53,240 nt of DNA from Candidatus Heimdallarchaeota archaeon (GCA_019058275.1 JAHLVW010000118.1:1-53240); one strand, 5' to 3'; numbered from the stretch's first letter, positions 43,583-51,448 are shown. Numbers and translations are program-made. Notes: generated from the letters alone by a model not told the origin.

Positions 43583-43656
43583 GACTCTTTCTATCTCCTA
43601 AGAAGCGAAAGAATCATATTGATTTAGGTCTTTGAGTTATTTCAGGAGAAAAAAGA

Positions 43657-44895
43657 ATGTCGAAAAAGAAAGAGGAAAAGGATGCTCCTAAGAAAAAGAT
43701 ATCCACTAAGAAAAAGGAAGAGAAACAAACTCCCCTAGATGAATTGGTAGAAGACGCTTATCAAAGTGTTTTAGAAGAAGACGATAAAACAAAGAAGACT
43801 CCCAAAGCAAAAGCTGATGATGAAGAAGAGAAACCAAAGAAAGGTACGAAAACTACAAAGAAGAAAAAAGATGAAGAGGAAGAAAAAGCAAAAAAAACTC
43901 CTACATTGACAACATTCGAGGGGGGCTATTTCGATGCTATTTCTAGAGACGATGGAAAAGAAATTCCTGTTCAAGATCTTCCGGGAGTTGGACCTGCTAC
44001 TGCACACAAGCTAAAGGAAGCGGGGTTAGTATCAATTAGATCGATTGCTCTTTCTAGTATAAAAGAATTAGTTGATAATGCTGATTTGGGTGAAAAAACA
44101 GCTGCTAAGCTCATTAAAATGTGTCAAGAACAAGTTGGGTTGACATTTAGTACAGCAGATACTCTCTATACTGAACGACTTGGTCTCGAGAGGCTAACCA
44201 CTGGTTCTGATAATCTTGATGAGCTTTTTGGCGGTGGAATTGAAACTGGTAACATTACTGAGCTCTTTGGTGAGTATCGTACAGGTAAAACACAAATTGC
44301 GCATCAATTATGTGTTACTGTTCAGCTTCCAAGAGAACAAGGTGGATTAGAAGCAAAAGCAGCGTATATTGATACCGAAGGAACATTCAGACCAGAAAGA
44401 ATCGTGGAAATGGCAGAACGATTTGGGCTTGATCCACAGCAAACACTTCAAAATATCACTGTTGGTAGGGCATATACTTCTGATCATCAAGTAAATTTGG
44501 CTCGAGATGTTAGTGTAATTGCTCGAGAAAAAAATATTAGACTGGTTGTGGTCGATTCACTCACTTCACACTTTAGGGCAGAATATATCGGTAGAGGAAC
44601 TTTAGCTTCTCGTCAACAGCATTTGAACCAACATATTCACTTCTTGTTGAAATTAGGTGAAATGCATCATGTAGCAATAGTAGTAACAAACCAAGTTATG
44701 GCTCGTCCTGACTTCTTTTTCGGAGATCCAACCGCACCAATAGGCGGTCACATTGTTGCTCATTCGTGTACAACTAGGGTTTATCTTCGCAAATCTAAAC
44801 AAACAAAACGTGTTGCTCGAATTGTCGACTCACCAAATCTTCCAGAAGTTGAGACCATTTTTGAAATCTTAAGTGATGGAATACATGATGGATAG
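43657..44895 (+). CDS. radA: DNA repair and recombination protein RadA, with a basic N-terminal extension
   Basis: 412 residues, longer than the usual 320-350. An extra 90-residue N-terminus is almost only Lys, Glu, Thr and Asp (MSKKKEEKDAPKKKISTKKK onward). Then comes the RadA helix-hairpin-helix domain (PVQDLPGVGPATAHKLKEAG through SIKELVDNADLGEKTAAKL), the polymerisation motif FSTADTLYTERLGLERLTTG, Walker A FGEYRTGKTQIAHQLCV, Walker B RLVVVDSLTSHFRAEYIGRG, L1/L2 regions (HFLLKLGEMHHVAIVVTNQV) and GGHIVAHSCTTRVYLRK. It forms the nucleoprotein filament for strand exchange. The extension could bind DNA or be regulated by modification (inference). Confidence 0.97.
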   Translation: MSKKKEEKDAPKKKISTKKKEEKQTPLDELVEDAYQSVLEEDDKTKKTPKAKADDEEEKPKKGTKTTKKKKDEEEEKAKKTPTLTTFEGGYFDAISRDDGKEIPVQDLPGVGPATAHKLKEAGLVSIRSIALSSIKELVDNADLGEKTAAKLIKMCQEQVGLTFSTADTLYTERLGLERLTTGSDNLDELFGGGIETGNITELFGEYRTGKTQIAHQLCVTVQLPREQGGLEAKAAYIDTEGTFRPERIVEMAERFGLDPQQTLQNITVGRAYTSDHQVNLARDVSVIAREKNIRLVVVDSLTSHFRAEYIGRGTLASRQQHLNQHIHFLLKLGEMHHVAIVVTNQVMARPDFFFGDPTAPIGGHIVAHSCTTRVYLRKSKQTKRVARIVDSPNLPEVETIFEILSDGIHDG

Positions 44896-44921
44896 TGAAG
44901 TAAACTATTCAAATAATTAGA

Positions 44922-44937
44922 GAAGGAATTTCCCTTC
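44922..44937 (+). terminator. Hairpin downstream of radA
   Basis: GAAGG and CCTTC with an AATTTC-type loop lie about 27 bases after the stop, followed by an AT-rich T run. Weak candidate terminator. Confidence 0.35.
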
Positions 44938-45046
44938 AATATTCTATTTTTATCCAAGCTCTATAAACAAATAGTTACAAACTTATTCAATGATATCACA
45001 ATTGAGGTAGAATTTGTATTTATAATCAAGAAAAAGAAATAAAGTA

Positions 45047-45075
45047 GGTATAAACGCTTTGCTATCGTTTATACC
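45047..45075. ncRNA. 10-bp perfect hairpin in an intergenic region (possible small RNA element)
   Basis: GGTATAAACG (45047-45056) pairs completely with CGTTTATACC (45066-45075) around a 9-base loop. A TATA-like TATTTATAATC lies about 25 bases before it, so a transcript could start at the stem. A second hairpin follows at 45102-45128. Confidence 0.35.
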
Positions 45076-45101
45076 CTCCAGACTAAAGTTTAATCTCCCA
45101 T

Positions 45102-45128
45102 AGTGAAATTACTTCTATGTAATTTACT
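45102..45128 (-). terminator. Hairpin overlapping the end of the 48-residue membrane peptide gene
   Basis: AGT(G)AAATTAC pairs with GTAATTTACT, a 10-bp stem with one bulged G. It ends on the stop codon at 45128-45130 and probably terminates that gene's transcript. Confidence 0.4.
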
Positions 45129-45274
45129 CAGAAGATTCCAGTATCGTCATCCATAGCTCCTTGAACGCTTGTTGGTTCGCCAATGACTTTTTCAACGGCA
45201 ATTCCTCCAATGAGGAGGGTGAGAAGTATTGTAACTGCGGCTACTACTTTTGGATTAACCTTTTTCATTTTCAT
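45128..45274 (-). CDS. 48-residue single-pass membrane or secreted peptide
   Basis: A short frame with ATG at 45274 (or 45268) encodes MKMKKVNPK, a hydrophobic segment VVAAVTILLTLLIGGIAV, and an acidic tail ending DDDTGIF. The basic start, single hydrophobic stretch and acidic end look like a small membrane protein or an uncleaved signal anchor. The codon pattern is regular and the frame has no internal stop. No homologue is recalled. It precedes a terminator-like hairpin. Confidence 0.55.
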   Translation of the reverse strand: MKMKKVNPKVVAAVTILLTLLIGGIAVEKVIGEPTSVQGAMDDDTGIF

Positions 45275-45371
45275 TTTTCAACTCGTACAATATTTATTAA
45301 ATATATGCAGCATATAAGAGCAAAATGCCCTTAGCTTAAATAAATAACTTATATGAGTTTTTAATTCTTTC

Positions 45372-45392
45372 GCGAAAAATCTATATAAAAAC
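45372..45392 (+). promoter_or_regulatory. Strong BRE/TATA promoter with no gene behind it
   Basis: CGCGAAAAATCTATATAAAA is close to the ideal archaeal BRE plus TATA. The next 100 bases hold no plausible open frame on that strand but two hairpins, which points to a small RNA. Confidence 0.5.
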
Positions 45393-45409
45393 AAATGTTT
45401 TTATTTTTG

Positions 45410-45511
45410 TCGATAGTCATTTACCTATTTAGTTTTATAATGAATTTAAACCTCTAGTAGTTAGAGGAGATAGAATTTGAGTGAGAAAAACAATTTTCTC
45501 TCACTCAAATT
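45410..45511 (+). ncRNA. Candidate small RNA ending in a 13-bp hairpin (also terminator of the response regulator)
   Basis: Downstream of the strong promoter at 45372 lie a 6-bp hairpin, CCTCTA/TAGAGG (45451-45467), and a 13-bp perfect one, AATTTGAGTGAGA (45474-45486) with TCTCACTCAAATT (45499-45511). The second hairpin ends at the stop codon of the minus-strand response regulator, so it could serve as a bidirectional terminator. A 20-codon hydrophobic frame at 45395 begins before the predicted start and was not accepted. Confidence 0.4.
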
Positions 45512-45998
45512 ACATCTTCAAGATATAGCCTATATCATCTTCCCAAATAATGAATCCGTTCCTATCCGATATCATAGAAAAAATATCTTCAACTCGGTAT
45601 GAGATAGAATCAAAATTCAAACCAACAAATTCAGGATTATGTGGTTCAATAAAACGATTGATTTCAGATAGAATATCATCTATTTTCACTGGTTTAGCAC
45701 GAAATCTGATCCGCCATTTCATTGCATCTTCTTTATTTACACTAGGATCACCAGATATCATTAGAATTTTTGATGATGGATTTCTTGTAAGAAGTTTTTG
45801 TGTAAGAATTAACCCATTTAATTTTGGCATTTTATAATCTACAATTATAATTTCTGGTTTTTCATCTAAGCTATCATATAAATGAATAGCTTTCTCACCA
45901 TCTTCTGCATCAATTATATCATACCCTTTACTTATCAGTATCTCCTTGTAGAGCTTTCTAATGTGTTGATTGTCTTCAACAATCATAATTCTACACAT
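45510..45998 (-). CDS. CheY-like response regulator with C-terminal extension
   Basis: 162 residues. Receiver domain at 1-118: acidic pocket in IMIVEDNQHIRKLYKEIL, phospho-acceptor Asp in IIIVDYKMPKLNGL (about 52), Thr/Ser position in ILMISGDPS and the Lys in FRAKPVKIDDIL. A 40-residue extension (NPEFVGLNFDSISYRVEDIF to GYILKM) follows and is absent in the sister protein at 48426. No histidine kinase is adjacent. ATG at 45998. Upstream, at 46133-46149, lies a 17-bp element shared with the sister gene, about 135 bases from the start. Confidence 0.9.
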   Translation of the reverse strand: MCRIMIVEDNQHIRKLYKEILISKGYDIIDAEDGEKAIHLYDSLDEKPEIIIVDYKMPKLNGLILTQKLLTRNPSSKILMISGDPSVNKEDAMKWRIRFRAKPVKIDDILSEINRFIEPHNPEFVGLNFDSISYRVEDIFSMISDRNGFIIWEDDIGYILKM

Positions 45999-46132
45999 TT
46001 TTCAATCATTTCCTTATTTTTCGATGGGGTTATAGAGGAATGCTGCTGTCCCCTCATAATTATCAATATTGAAAGTGCCTTTTTTCTATTACGACAAAAA
46101 TTTGTAAGTAATTAGAAACTCAAAAAGAGCAT

Positions 46133-46149
46133 TCTCAGCGTTCTAAATG
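46133..46149 (-). promoter_or_regulatory. 17-base element upstream of response regulator 1 (shared with regulator 2)
   Basis: Read in the gene direction: ATTTAGAACGCTGAGAA. The same sequence with one change lies at 48258-48274, in the same orientation relative to the second response regulator. Confidence 0.55.
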
Positions 46150-46297
46150 CAATTTTCTACTTTCTTATAGAGTTTAATCCTCTGCTTAATTTTATCCCTC
46201 AGAAATCTACATTAAAAATGAAGTTATTCTTTCATATTATCTGGAGAATATCACCACAACCTCAAAAATTATATGCATCAACTAGTTTCCATAAGCT

Positions 46298-48085
46298 ATG
46301 CTTGCATCATTGAAGAGAGAATTAATGACTGATATGCGTAAAATTATACGTCTTAATTCAGTTGATACAAGAAACTTAGTTGATTCCTTCAATAGTACAT
46401 TTCATAAAATAACAAAGATAATTTTTGCTCATTTTAAAGAAGAAATAAAACCCATAAAAACAACCATTAGTTTAGGTTCAGTTGATCCAGCATTTAGCGT
46501 ATCGTATGGTGTTAATCGAAATAAAAATGAAATCATTATTGCTGATTGGATTTTTGAATTGCCAAAGATGATAAAAGGTTATATCCTCTATTTTATTATA
46601 GTTAAAGAAAGTATTTTGTATTATCTAAATCCTGAATTCCTATATGAATTACGAGAAACAGAGGAAGCAATTGTTAACATTATAACAATTTTGTTATTAG
46701 CTGAGGTTTTTGAAAGCAGCTCATTAGATAGTCCTCTAATTGCTTCAATTACAGCTAGGATTCATTCAACTGAAATCAGTGGTAGGAACGCTCATTATTG
46801 GGTTAACTTATTGCATTTATTAATTGCTAAAAAGATATCTTTTAGTGAAGTAATTAATGCAATCAAGGGTGTATTTGATAAACCATTTGAAAAGCAACCA
46901 GAAGCTGAGCTTGTAAAAGGTTTTAGTAGTTGGATTTTTGAGAATGCAGTTAGAGAGGAGGATGTAATCTCTCCGATTTATTTATCAAACAGGTTAATTG
47001 ATACAGTTGATAATCTATTGGAATTTGGTTATGTTATTGGTACTGCTCCTAATATTGCTGATAAAATGAATCTTCATGAGAATACAGTTCGTAATCAAAT
47101 ACAGTTTCTTTCAGAGAATTATGCTACGTTTTGGAGACCTGAAATTAACCTAGAGAAAATTAATTTGCATAATTATTTCTTAAAAATAAAAATAAAAGAT
47201 TCAAAATCATTCGATAAAATAAATCAAATTATCACAGAAATCCCTTACATTAAAACATTATTTCATGGAAAATATTCTGATGAGCAAATCATCTATACAC
47301 CCACATTAATATGTCCTCATATTGTAGCTAATGGTTTAGATGCTAGATTAACTGATTTCAAAAATAAAAAGCTAATAGAAGATTATACATTGCAAATTAC
47401 TAGAGAAAAGAAACATTTTGCTACCATAACAAGCTATCCTTTAAAACCAGACAAAAAAACATTTCAACAGTTAATCGATGGAAAATATGAACCATATTTA
47501 CGTAACTACCTATTTACTCATAGTAAGAAAGAATTTTCAATGGTAATTGAAGATGATGTACCTATTGATTATAATTTATTGTTCTTTTTAGCTATTTTAC
47601 GAATGAAATATATGTTAAGATCTCGTGTTGGTGTTTGGGTCAATGAATTACCAAAGCTATATCAATTAAATGATATTAGTAGTGCTGATGTTGCTAAGCA
47701 AACTGATTTTCTTAACCAAATAGAAATTCGAGCAAGAAAGAGAGGATTTTTGGCATATTGCTTTTTCATTCGTTCATTAACAAGAAGAGGTAGTGATATT
47801 TTAGTCACTGAAATTCAAGATATTGATGATTATCCTGAAAAATTCATAAAGGAGACTATAGAAAAACTACGAATTTTCTCCTTTTTGGGCCAAATCACTC
47901 TTTATGATCGCATTATTCTTACCATGCCAGGTGTTTCTTATCATCACTATATTAAAGACATTATGGCAACAACACTTGATCAAGTCGGAATTAAATCGAC
48001 ATTTTACACTATTGGATTGCAACAATCTAAATTCATACCATTTCATGATTTATTTGATTTTGACGAACAAAAATGGAAAGCATAA
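46298..48085 (+). CDS. Large winged-helix protein between two response regulators
   Basis: 595 residues, not recognised as a family. Residues 240-290 hold a winged-helix or HTH segment (GYVIGTAPNIADKMNLHENTVRNQIQFLSE) preceded by a mostly helical region (IIFELPKMIKGYILYFII, EAIVNIITILLLAEVFE). The second half has alternating strands and helices (FSMVIEDDVPIDYNLLFFLA; ILVTEIQDIDDYP), and the product ends FHDLFDFDEQKWKA. No membrane segment. It looks like a DNA-binding regulator with two ligand or dimerisation regions. Its position between divergently oriented regulators suggests a signalling role; inference from context. Confidence 0.65.
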   Translation: MLASLKRELMTDMRKIIRLNSVDTRNLVDSFNSTFHKITKIIFAHFKEEIKPIKTTISLGSVDPAFSVSYGVNRNKNEIIIADWIFELPKMIKGYILYFIIVKESILYYLNPEFLYELRETEEAIVNIITILLLAEVFESSSLDSPLIASITARIHSTEISGRNAHYWVNLLHLLIAKKISFSEVINAIKGVFDKPFEKQPEAELVKGFSSWIFENAVREEDVISPIYLSNRLIDTVDNLLEFGYVIGTAPNIADKMNLHENTVRNQIQFLSENYATFWRPEINLEKINLHNYFLKIKIKDSKSFDKINQIITEIPYIKTLFHGKYSDEQIIYTPTLICPHIVANGLDARLTDFKNKKLIEDYTLQITREKKHFATITSYPLKPDKKTFQQLIDGKYEPYLRNYLFTHSKKEFSMVIEDDVPIDYNLLFFLAILRMKYMLRSRVGVWVNELPKLYQLNDISSADVAKQTDFLNQIEIRARKRGFLAYCFFIRSLTRRGSDILVTEIQDIDDYPEKFIKETIEKLRIFSFLGQITLYDRIILTMPGVSYHHYIKDIMATTLDQVGIKSTFYTIGLQQSKFIPFHDLFDFDEQKWKA

Positions 48086-48204
48086 AGCTCTTTTTTGTGC
48101 AAAAAGCAGTATTTTGACGTGTTTTTGACATTTATTCTTGAATTTTTGTCGTTTTATGAATTATTTGGTTAAACGATCAGTTGATTAAAATGTGGATTTC
48201 TGAG

Positions 48205-48226
48205 GGGGCAGTTTCCAGTGGAAAAG
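48205..48226 (+). promoter_or_regulatory. ORB-like palindrome (candidate Orc1/Cdc6 binding site)
   Basis: GGGGGCAGTTTCCAGTGGAA is followed by AA at 48223-48224; the core TTTCCAGTGGAAA matches the mini-ORB consensus and a G-string lies just before it. In known ORBs the G-string lies on the other side of the dyad, so orientation is atypical. Only one copy was found in this gap. Confidence 0.35.
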
Positions 48227-48257
48227 CGATTTCTGTGAGAGGAGAAAAAATCCAATT

Positions 48258-48274
48258 TAGAACGCTAAGAATCG
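48258..48274 (+). promoter_or_regulatory. 17-base element upstream of response regulator 2
   Basis: ATTTAGAACGCTAAGAA matches the element before response regulator 1 in 16 of 17 bases, about 150-170 bases before the ATG. The following T-rich bases are also alike, so the two promoters are probably co-regulated or duplicated. Confidence 0.55.
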
Positions 48275-48425
48275 ATTTTTTTGATTTTTAACATATGATG
48301 AGGATATTCCCGCAATATAAAAAAATACTTTTGGTTAATATTAACTTGAGTGCACATCAGCGCTTATAGACCGGAGAATAAAGCAAAGTAAATCCCATCA
48401 GCAATTATAGGAGTTGATTAAAAAG

Positions 48426-48785
48426 ATGTGTAAAATAATGATTGCCGAGGATGATCCACAAATTAGAAATCTCTTCAGAAAGATACTCATAAGTAAGGGA
48501 TATGAGACTGTAGAGGCAACTGATGGGGAGCAAGCAATAAGAATCTATGATAAACTAGAAAATAAGCCGGATATAATTATTGTAGATTTTCGTATGCCAA
48601 AGGTAAATGGGTTAGAAGTTACTAGAGAGATTCTTAAAAGAGATCCCTCAAGCAATATTCTGATGATTACTGGTGACCCACGTGTCAACCGTAATAAAAT
48701 GGTAAATAGTGGAATTCGATTTAAATCCAAGCCTGTTAGAATGGACGAATTTCTCAATGAAATTCGAAGCTTTGCTCAAACCTGA
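48426..48785 (+). CDS. CheY-like response regulator (paralogue of the one at 45510)
   Basis: 119 residues, receiver domain only: IMIAEDDPQIRNLFRKIL (acidic pair), phospho-acceptor Asp in IIIVDFRMPKVNGLEV, Thr in ILMITGDPR, and Lys in FKSKPVRMDEFL. It is about 60% alike to the 45510 protein over the shared part (estimated by eye), but lacks the extension. The extended ribosome site TAGGAGTTGAT fits ATG at 48426; TTG at 48414 is in frame but overlaps that site. The gene is followed by three near-repeats of CCAGGAA and the HNH-like gene. Confidence 0.9.
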   Translation: MCKIMIAEDDPQIRNLFRKILISKGYETVEATDGEQAIRIYDKLENKPDIIIVDFRMPKVNGLEVTREILKRDPSSNILMITGDPRVNRNKMVNSGIRFKSKPVRMDEFLNEIRSFAQT

Positions 48786-48832
48786 TTTATTAGTGAGGAA
48801 CTAAGAATCAGGTTGAGTATAAGCTTAGAACA

Positions 48833-48883
48833 CGTTCAGGAAAAAAAGAAACGTCCAGGAAAGAAATAGGAAAAAAGTCCAGG
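48833..48883 (+). repeat. Three iterated CGTYCAGGAA-type repeats before the HNH-like gene
   Basis: CGTTCAGG (48833), CGTCCAGG (48852) and AGTCCAGG (48876) recur at intervals of 19 and 24 bases, each followed by A-rich sequence. The last lies 14 bases before the ATG, so these may be operator or attenuator elements. Confidence 0.35.
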
Positions 48884-48896
48884 AATAGGATTAAAA

Positions 48897-49397
48897 ATGC
48901 AGATCCCAAAACTAGTCCATAGAAAAAACTCGAAAAAATTAACAGTAGAACTCATACCTACTACTGTTCGTTCCAAATCTCTTTTCCAAATTTATACTAA
49001 AAACAGATGTTTAGATGTATGGACCGAAATTAAAGATGAACTATTAGAAAGAGAAGGTAAAAAGTGTTGGATATGCGGGAAGAAGAGCATGCACTTATTT
49101 GTGCATGAATTTTGGGAATACGATGATGACAAATCACTCATGAAACTGCAAGAGATTCATCATTTGTGCAATAAATGCCATAAGATTAAACGCACTGATT
49201 TCTGGTTTTTCACAGATTATGGTAAAGAACAACTTAAAAAATTAGACATCAGTCCTGAGGATTTAATTAAACACTACTGTAAAGTAAACAAATGTGATTT
49301 GAAAGATTTTGGTCAGAATTGGCGTGAAGCTGTCGATCTTTGGAAAACAAGAAGCGAACAAGAATGGATTCAAGATTATGGTGAGTTTTTACAATAG
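48897..49397 (+). CDS. HNH-like zinc-binding protein
   Basis: 166 residues. The central domain has the zinc Cys pairs CWIC (about 57) and CNKCHK, with an intervening EIHHLCNKCH segment, as in treble-clef HNH endonucleases. The catalytic-looking HH is in LQEIHHLCN. Flanks are a basic N-terminus (LVHRKNSKKLTVELIPTTVR) and a Trp-rich tail. Could be a free-standing HNH nuclease or a DNA-binding finger; catalytic capacity is unproven. ATG at 48897. The gene is downstream of response regulator 2 by 111 bases. Confidence 0.65.
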   Translation: MQIPKLVHRKNSKKLTVELIPTTVRSKSLFQIYTKNRCLDVWTEIKDELLEREGKKCWICGKKSMHLFVHEFWEYDDDKSLMKLQEIHHLCNKCHKIKRTDFWFFTDYGKEQLKKLDISPEDLIKHYCKVNKCDLKDFGQNWREAVDLWKTRSEQEWIQDYGEFLQ

Positions 49398-49746
49398 TAA
49401 TAAATGAGAAATAACACTCTCTTTATTCACTTGTTAGTGTACTCACCGTTCAGTGTTTTTTTGATAGCATTTACTTGTAAACTTATTAACAAATCAGTAT
49501 GTATGTTTTTGTTATTAGAATAGTAAAAATCCTTACAATAAACGATATTGTGGTGATTGTGGTTCATGATTGAATTAATCTAAGGTAAATTGATTAGTTT
49601 ATTATGATTTAGTACAATTGCTTAACAGCTAGTTCACTTTACAATTCAACCCAGTCACACAGCTTTTGTTTCATGAAAATACCTGCTCTCAAAAAAACAT
49701 AAAACTATTAAATTTGCAAAAGAAGATTTCTATGTGTGAAAAAAAT
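49398..49746. other. AT-rich intergenic region, no gene seen
   Basis: About 350 bases with many stops in all frames. Contains T-rich runs, a TTAGTGTACTCACC stretch and no convincing hairpin, promoter or repeat apart from weak TATA-like strings. Confidence 0.5.
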
Positions 49747-50526
49747 ATGATTGAAATACGTGATTTGACTGAAAAAAACGTAGATGATATTGCTACCTTT
49801 TGTTCCCTAGGAGAAGTTAAAAATGATTTTTATTTACAAGGAGAAAAGAGAAAGAAAAAGTTCTTGCTTGAGAAATTAAAAAAAGGCGGACGAGCAAAGA
49901 TTGCCTATAAAGAGAACGAGTCGGTAGTCTTCATAGAATATTACCTGATAGAAGACGCTCCTATGAACATTACTGGAAAAGATATTATGATTATTCCTTG
50001 TATGAATGTTAAAGTCACTGAAAGGAAAAAAAGGATAGGTGAAAAACTTCTTCGAGCAAGTATAGAAGCTACTAAAAAAATGGGAAAAAAAGCAATAACT
50101 GTAATTGCAACTGAGTGGGAAGATTTCATGCCTAAAGCTTTCTTTGAGAAGAATGGTTTTGAAAATGTGACAAATCGCAGTCCAATTAATATCTTTATGA
50201 AAAAATTAGATGAGGTTGAAAACCCTCAATGGTTAAAATTGCTATATAAACAAAAACCAGTCAAAGGAAAGCTAGTAATTGACATTTTCCATACTGATCA
50301 ATGCCCATTTGATTGGCAAAATACACAAAGAGTTAAAAAAGTAGCACGGGAATTCGGAGACAGTGTTGTAGTAACTGATTTTGATACTAACAAACGAGAG
50401 AACATTTTAAAGTATGGGACCCAGGGAGCAATCATTGTAAATAAGGAATATTTAGGTACTGGACCACCACTAAGCGAAGAAGAGATCAGAAAAGTTTTCA
50501 AAGAAAGACTAAAGGCAACAAAATAG
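49747..50526 (+). CDS. GNAT acetyltransferase with C-terminal YoaP-like domain
   Basis: About 259 residues. The N-terminal GNAT domain (about 1-155) has the acetyl-CoA strand and loop IIPCMNVKVTERKKRIGEKL (R-x-x-x-G-x-x-L) and a typical AFFEKNGFENV. The C-terminal part (170-259) begins KLVIDIFHTDQCPFDWQNTQ and holds VVVTDFDTNK and GTQGAIIVNKEYLGTGPPLS, the pattern of YoaP-like thiol/thioredoxin-fold tails in archaeal and Bacillus acetyltransferases. A Cys (QCPFDW) could be redox-active. ATG at 49747 (MIEIRDLTEKNV) is preferred; an in-frame ATG is at 49732, and the frame runs back to a TTG at 49666 without clear signal. Confidence 0.8.
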   Translation: MIEIRDLTEKNVDDIATFCSLGEVKNDFYLQGEKRKKKFLLEKLKKGGRAKIAYKENESVVFIEYYLIEDAPMNITGKDIMIIPCMNVKVTERKKRIGEKLLRASIEATKKMGKKAITVIATEWEDFMPKAFFEKNGFENVTNRSPINIFMKKLDEVENPQWLKLLYKQKPVKGKLVIDIFHTDQCPFDWQNTQRVKKVAREFGDSVVVTDFDTNKRENILKYGTQGAIIVNKEYLGTGPPLSEEEIRKVFKERLKATK

Positions 50527-50649
50527 GAGAGGACTTGTACTCAACAATCCGGCAAGAATGCTTATCAATAGGATCAACCGTTCCTTTTTTTCTGGACAGA
50601 TATTCCAATGGTGATTGAAATTGTTTATCCCTAGCCAGTCACCGCAACG

Positions 50650-50732
50650 AGCCTGTTGGTGTGGGTCATCTCTGGTCCTCCGCTAGGAACAGTTGAGCGG
50701 AGGGTTCCCATCTCCTTATAGGGGATGAGGCT
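50650..50732 (+). ncRNA. Folded RNA candidate: closing helix with two inner hairpins
   Basis: AGCCT (50650-50654) pairs with AGGCT (50728-50732) as a closing stem. Inside are an 8-bp stem CCTCCGCT/AGCGGAGG (50677-50684 with 50696-50703) and a 7-bp stem CATCTCC/GGGGATG (50709-50715 with 50721-50727, loop TTATA). GC-rich sequence stands out in AT-rich surroundings. Not matched to tRNA, SRP, RNase P or C/D RNA by eye. The direction is unproven. Confidence 0.4.
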
Positions 50733-50763
50733 GTTGGTAGCATGAAAAATTCTTTTGGTTTTA

Positions 50764-51302
50764 TTATTCATGCTTTTCTCTTTGAAAATAAATGGAATCA
50801 CTAGTTATCAATACTTTTTCTTCAGTGATTCCTGAAAGTATTCCTTCTAATCCTTCGTTCCTTTTCAAGCGTTCTCTTAAAACAAACCCCAATGTCCTAA
50901 TTGTCTATAAAAAGTGACAACTGTTGATACTCTATCAATTTTTCCACGCATAGTTTTAGTCCTAAGATACAGTTCGTAAGCTAACGGAAGCCAGTTTTCA
51001 GGATCGATTTCGAAGCGATGGCGTTCTTGCTCCCAGAATAAGCGAAGAAAAGGTTTAGAAAGGACAATAGCTGGAGGTGCTTTTCCAAGCATGAGATCCT
51101 TTCCATGGTCTTGTAGGAATTCAGTTAACTGGTGACGCTTTTCTGTGCCATCCCAAAGTTGCGGTTTGTAACTACTGTATCTTTTTCTCCCCCAAGGTCC
51201 TTCTTCTGTGTATAGATTTTGTTACTTCATCAAGTAGAATTTGATCGGACAATCCAAGTAAGCAGCAAATTCTGTTTTACTGAGGTTAAAGAGATGGTTC
51301 AA
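50764..51302 (-). pseudogene. Decayed PD-(D/E)XK (Cas4/RecB-like) nuclease gene
   Basis: Reading from a possible TTG start at 51302: NLSKTEFAAYLDCPIKFYLM, an in-frame TAA (51222-51224), then a family-like continuation QNLYTEEGPWG to DLMLGKAPPAIVLSKPFL and TMRGKIDRVS at about 50950. The frame stops at 50877; another frame carries a plausible tail (VLRERLKRNEGLEGILSG) to 50764. The opening LSKTEF..YL.CP.KFYL is the usual N-terminal part of PD-(D/E)XK nucleases, and GKIDRV holds the expected Asp. The E-x-K strand is missing, so an internal deletion is likely. One stop and one frameshift also mark it as dead. Confidence 0.6.
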
Positions 51303-51448
51303 AGCATAATCCCTAATTCATATCTGAGAAATTTATCTTTAAGTAAAGCTAAATCCTAAACAGTGACAAAGAATTTCTCAAATAGTTAGAATCTCTGATG
51401 AGGGAAAAATGCTCACCAGAGACCATAACGTACTCACATCAAAAAAAA

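Larger units (their letters stand above)
48086..48425. other. Intergenic region with ORB-like palindrome and regulator element
   Basis: A 340-base AT-rich gap. Notable elements, left to right: an ORB-like palindrome at 48212-48224, the shared 17-base element at 48258-48274, a TATA-like ATATAAAAAAATAC near 48316-48329, and the ribosome site TAGGAGTTGATT at 48408-48419 of the next gene. No open frame of note. Confidence 0.5.

Noticed and set aside
45395..45457. 20-codon hydrophobic frame after the strong promoter
   Set aside because: Its ATG lies before the expected transcription start and there is no ribosome site.
50641..50651. CCGCAACGAGC match to a well-known 16S rRNA stretch
   Set aside because: Only 11 bases match and neither flank follows 16S sequence or structure, so it is probably chance.
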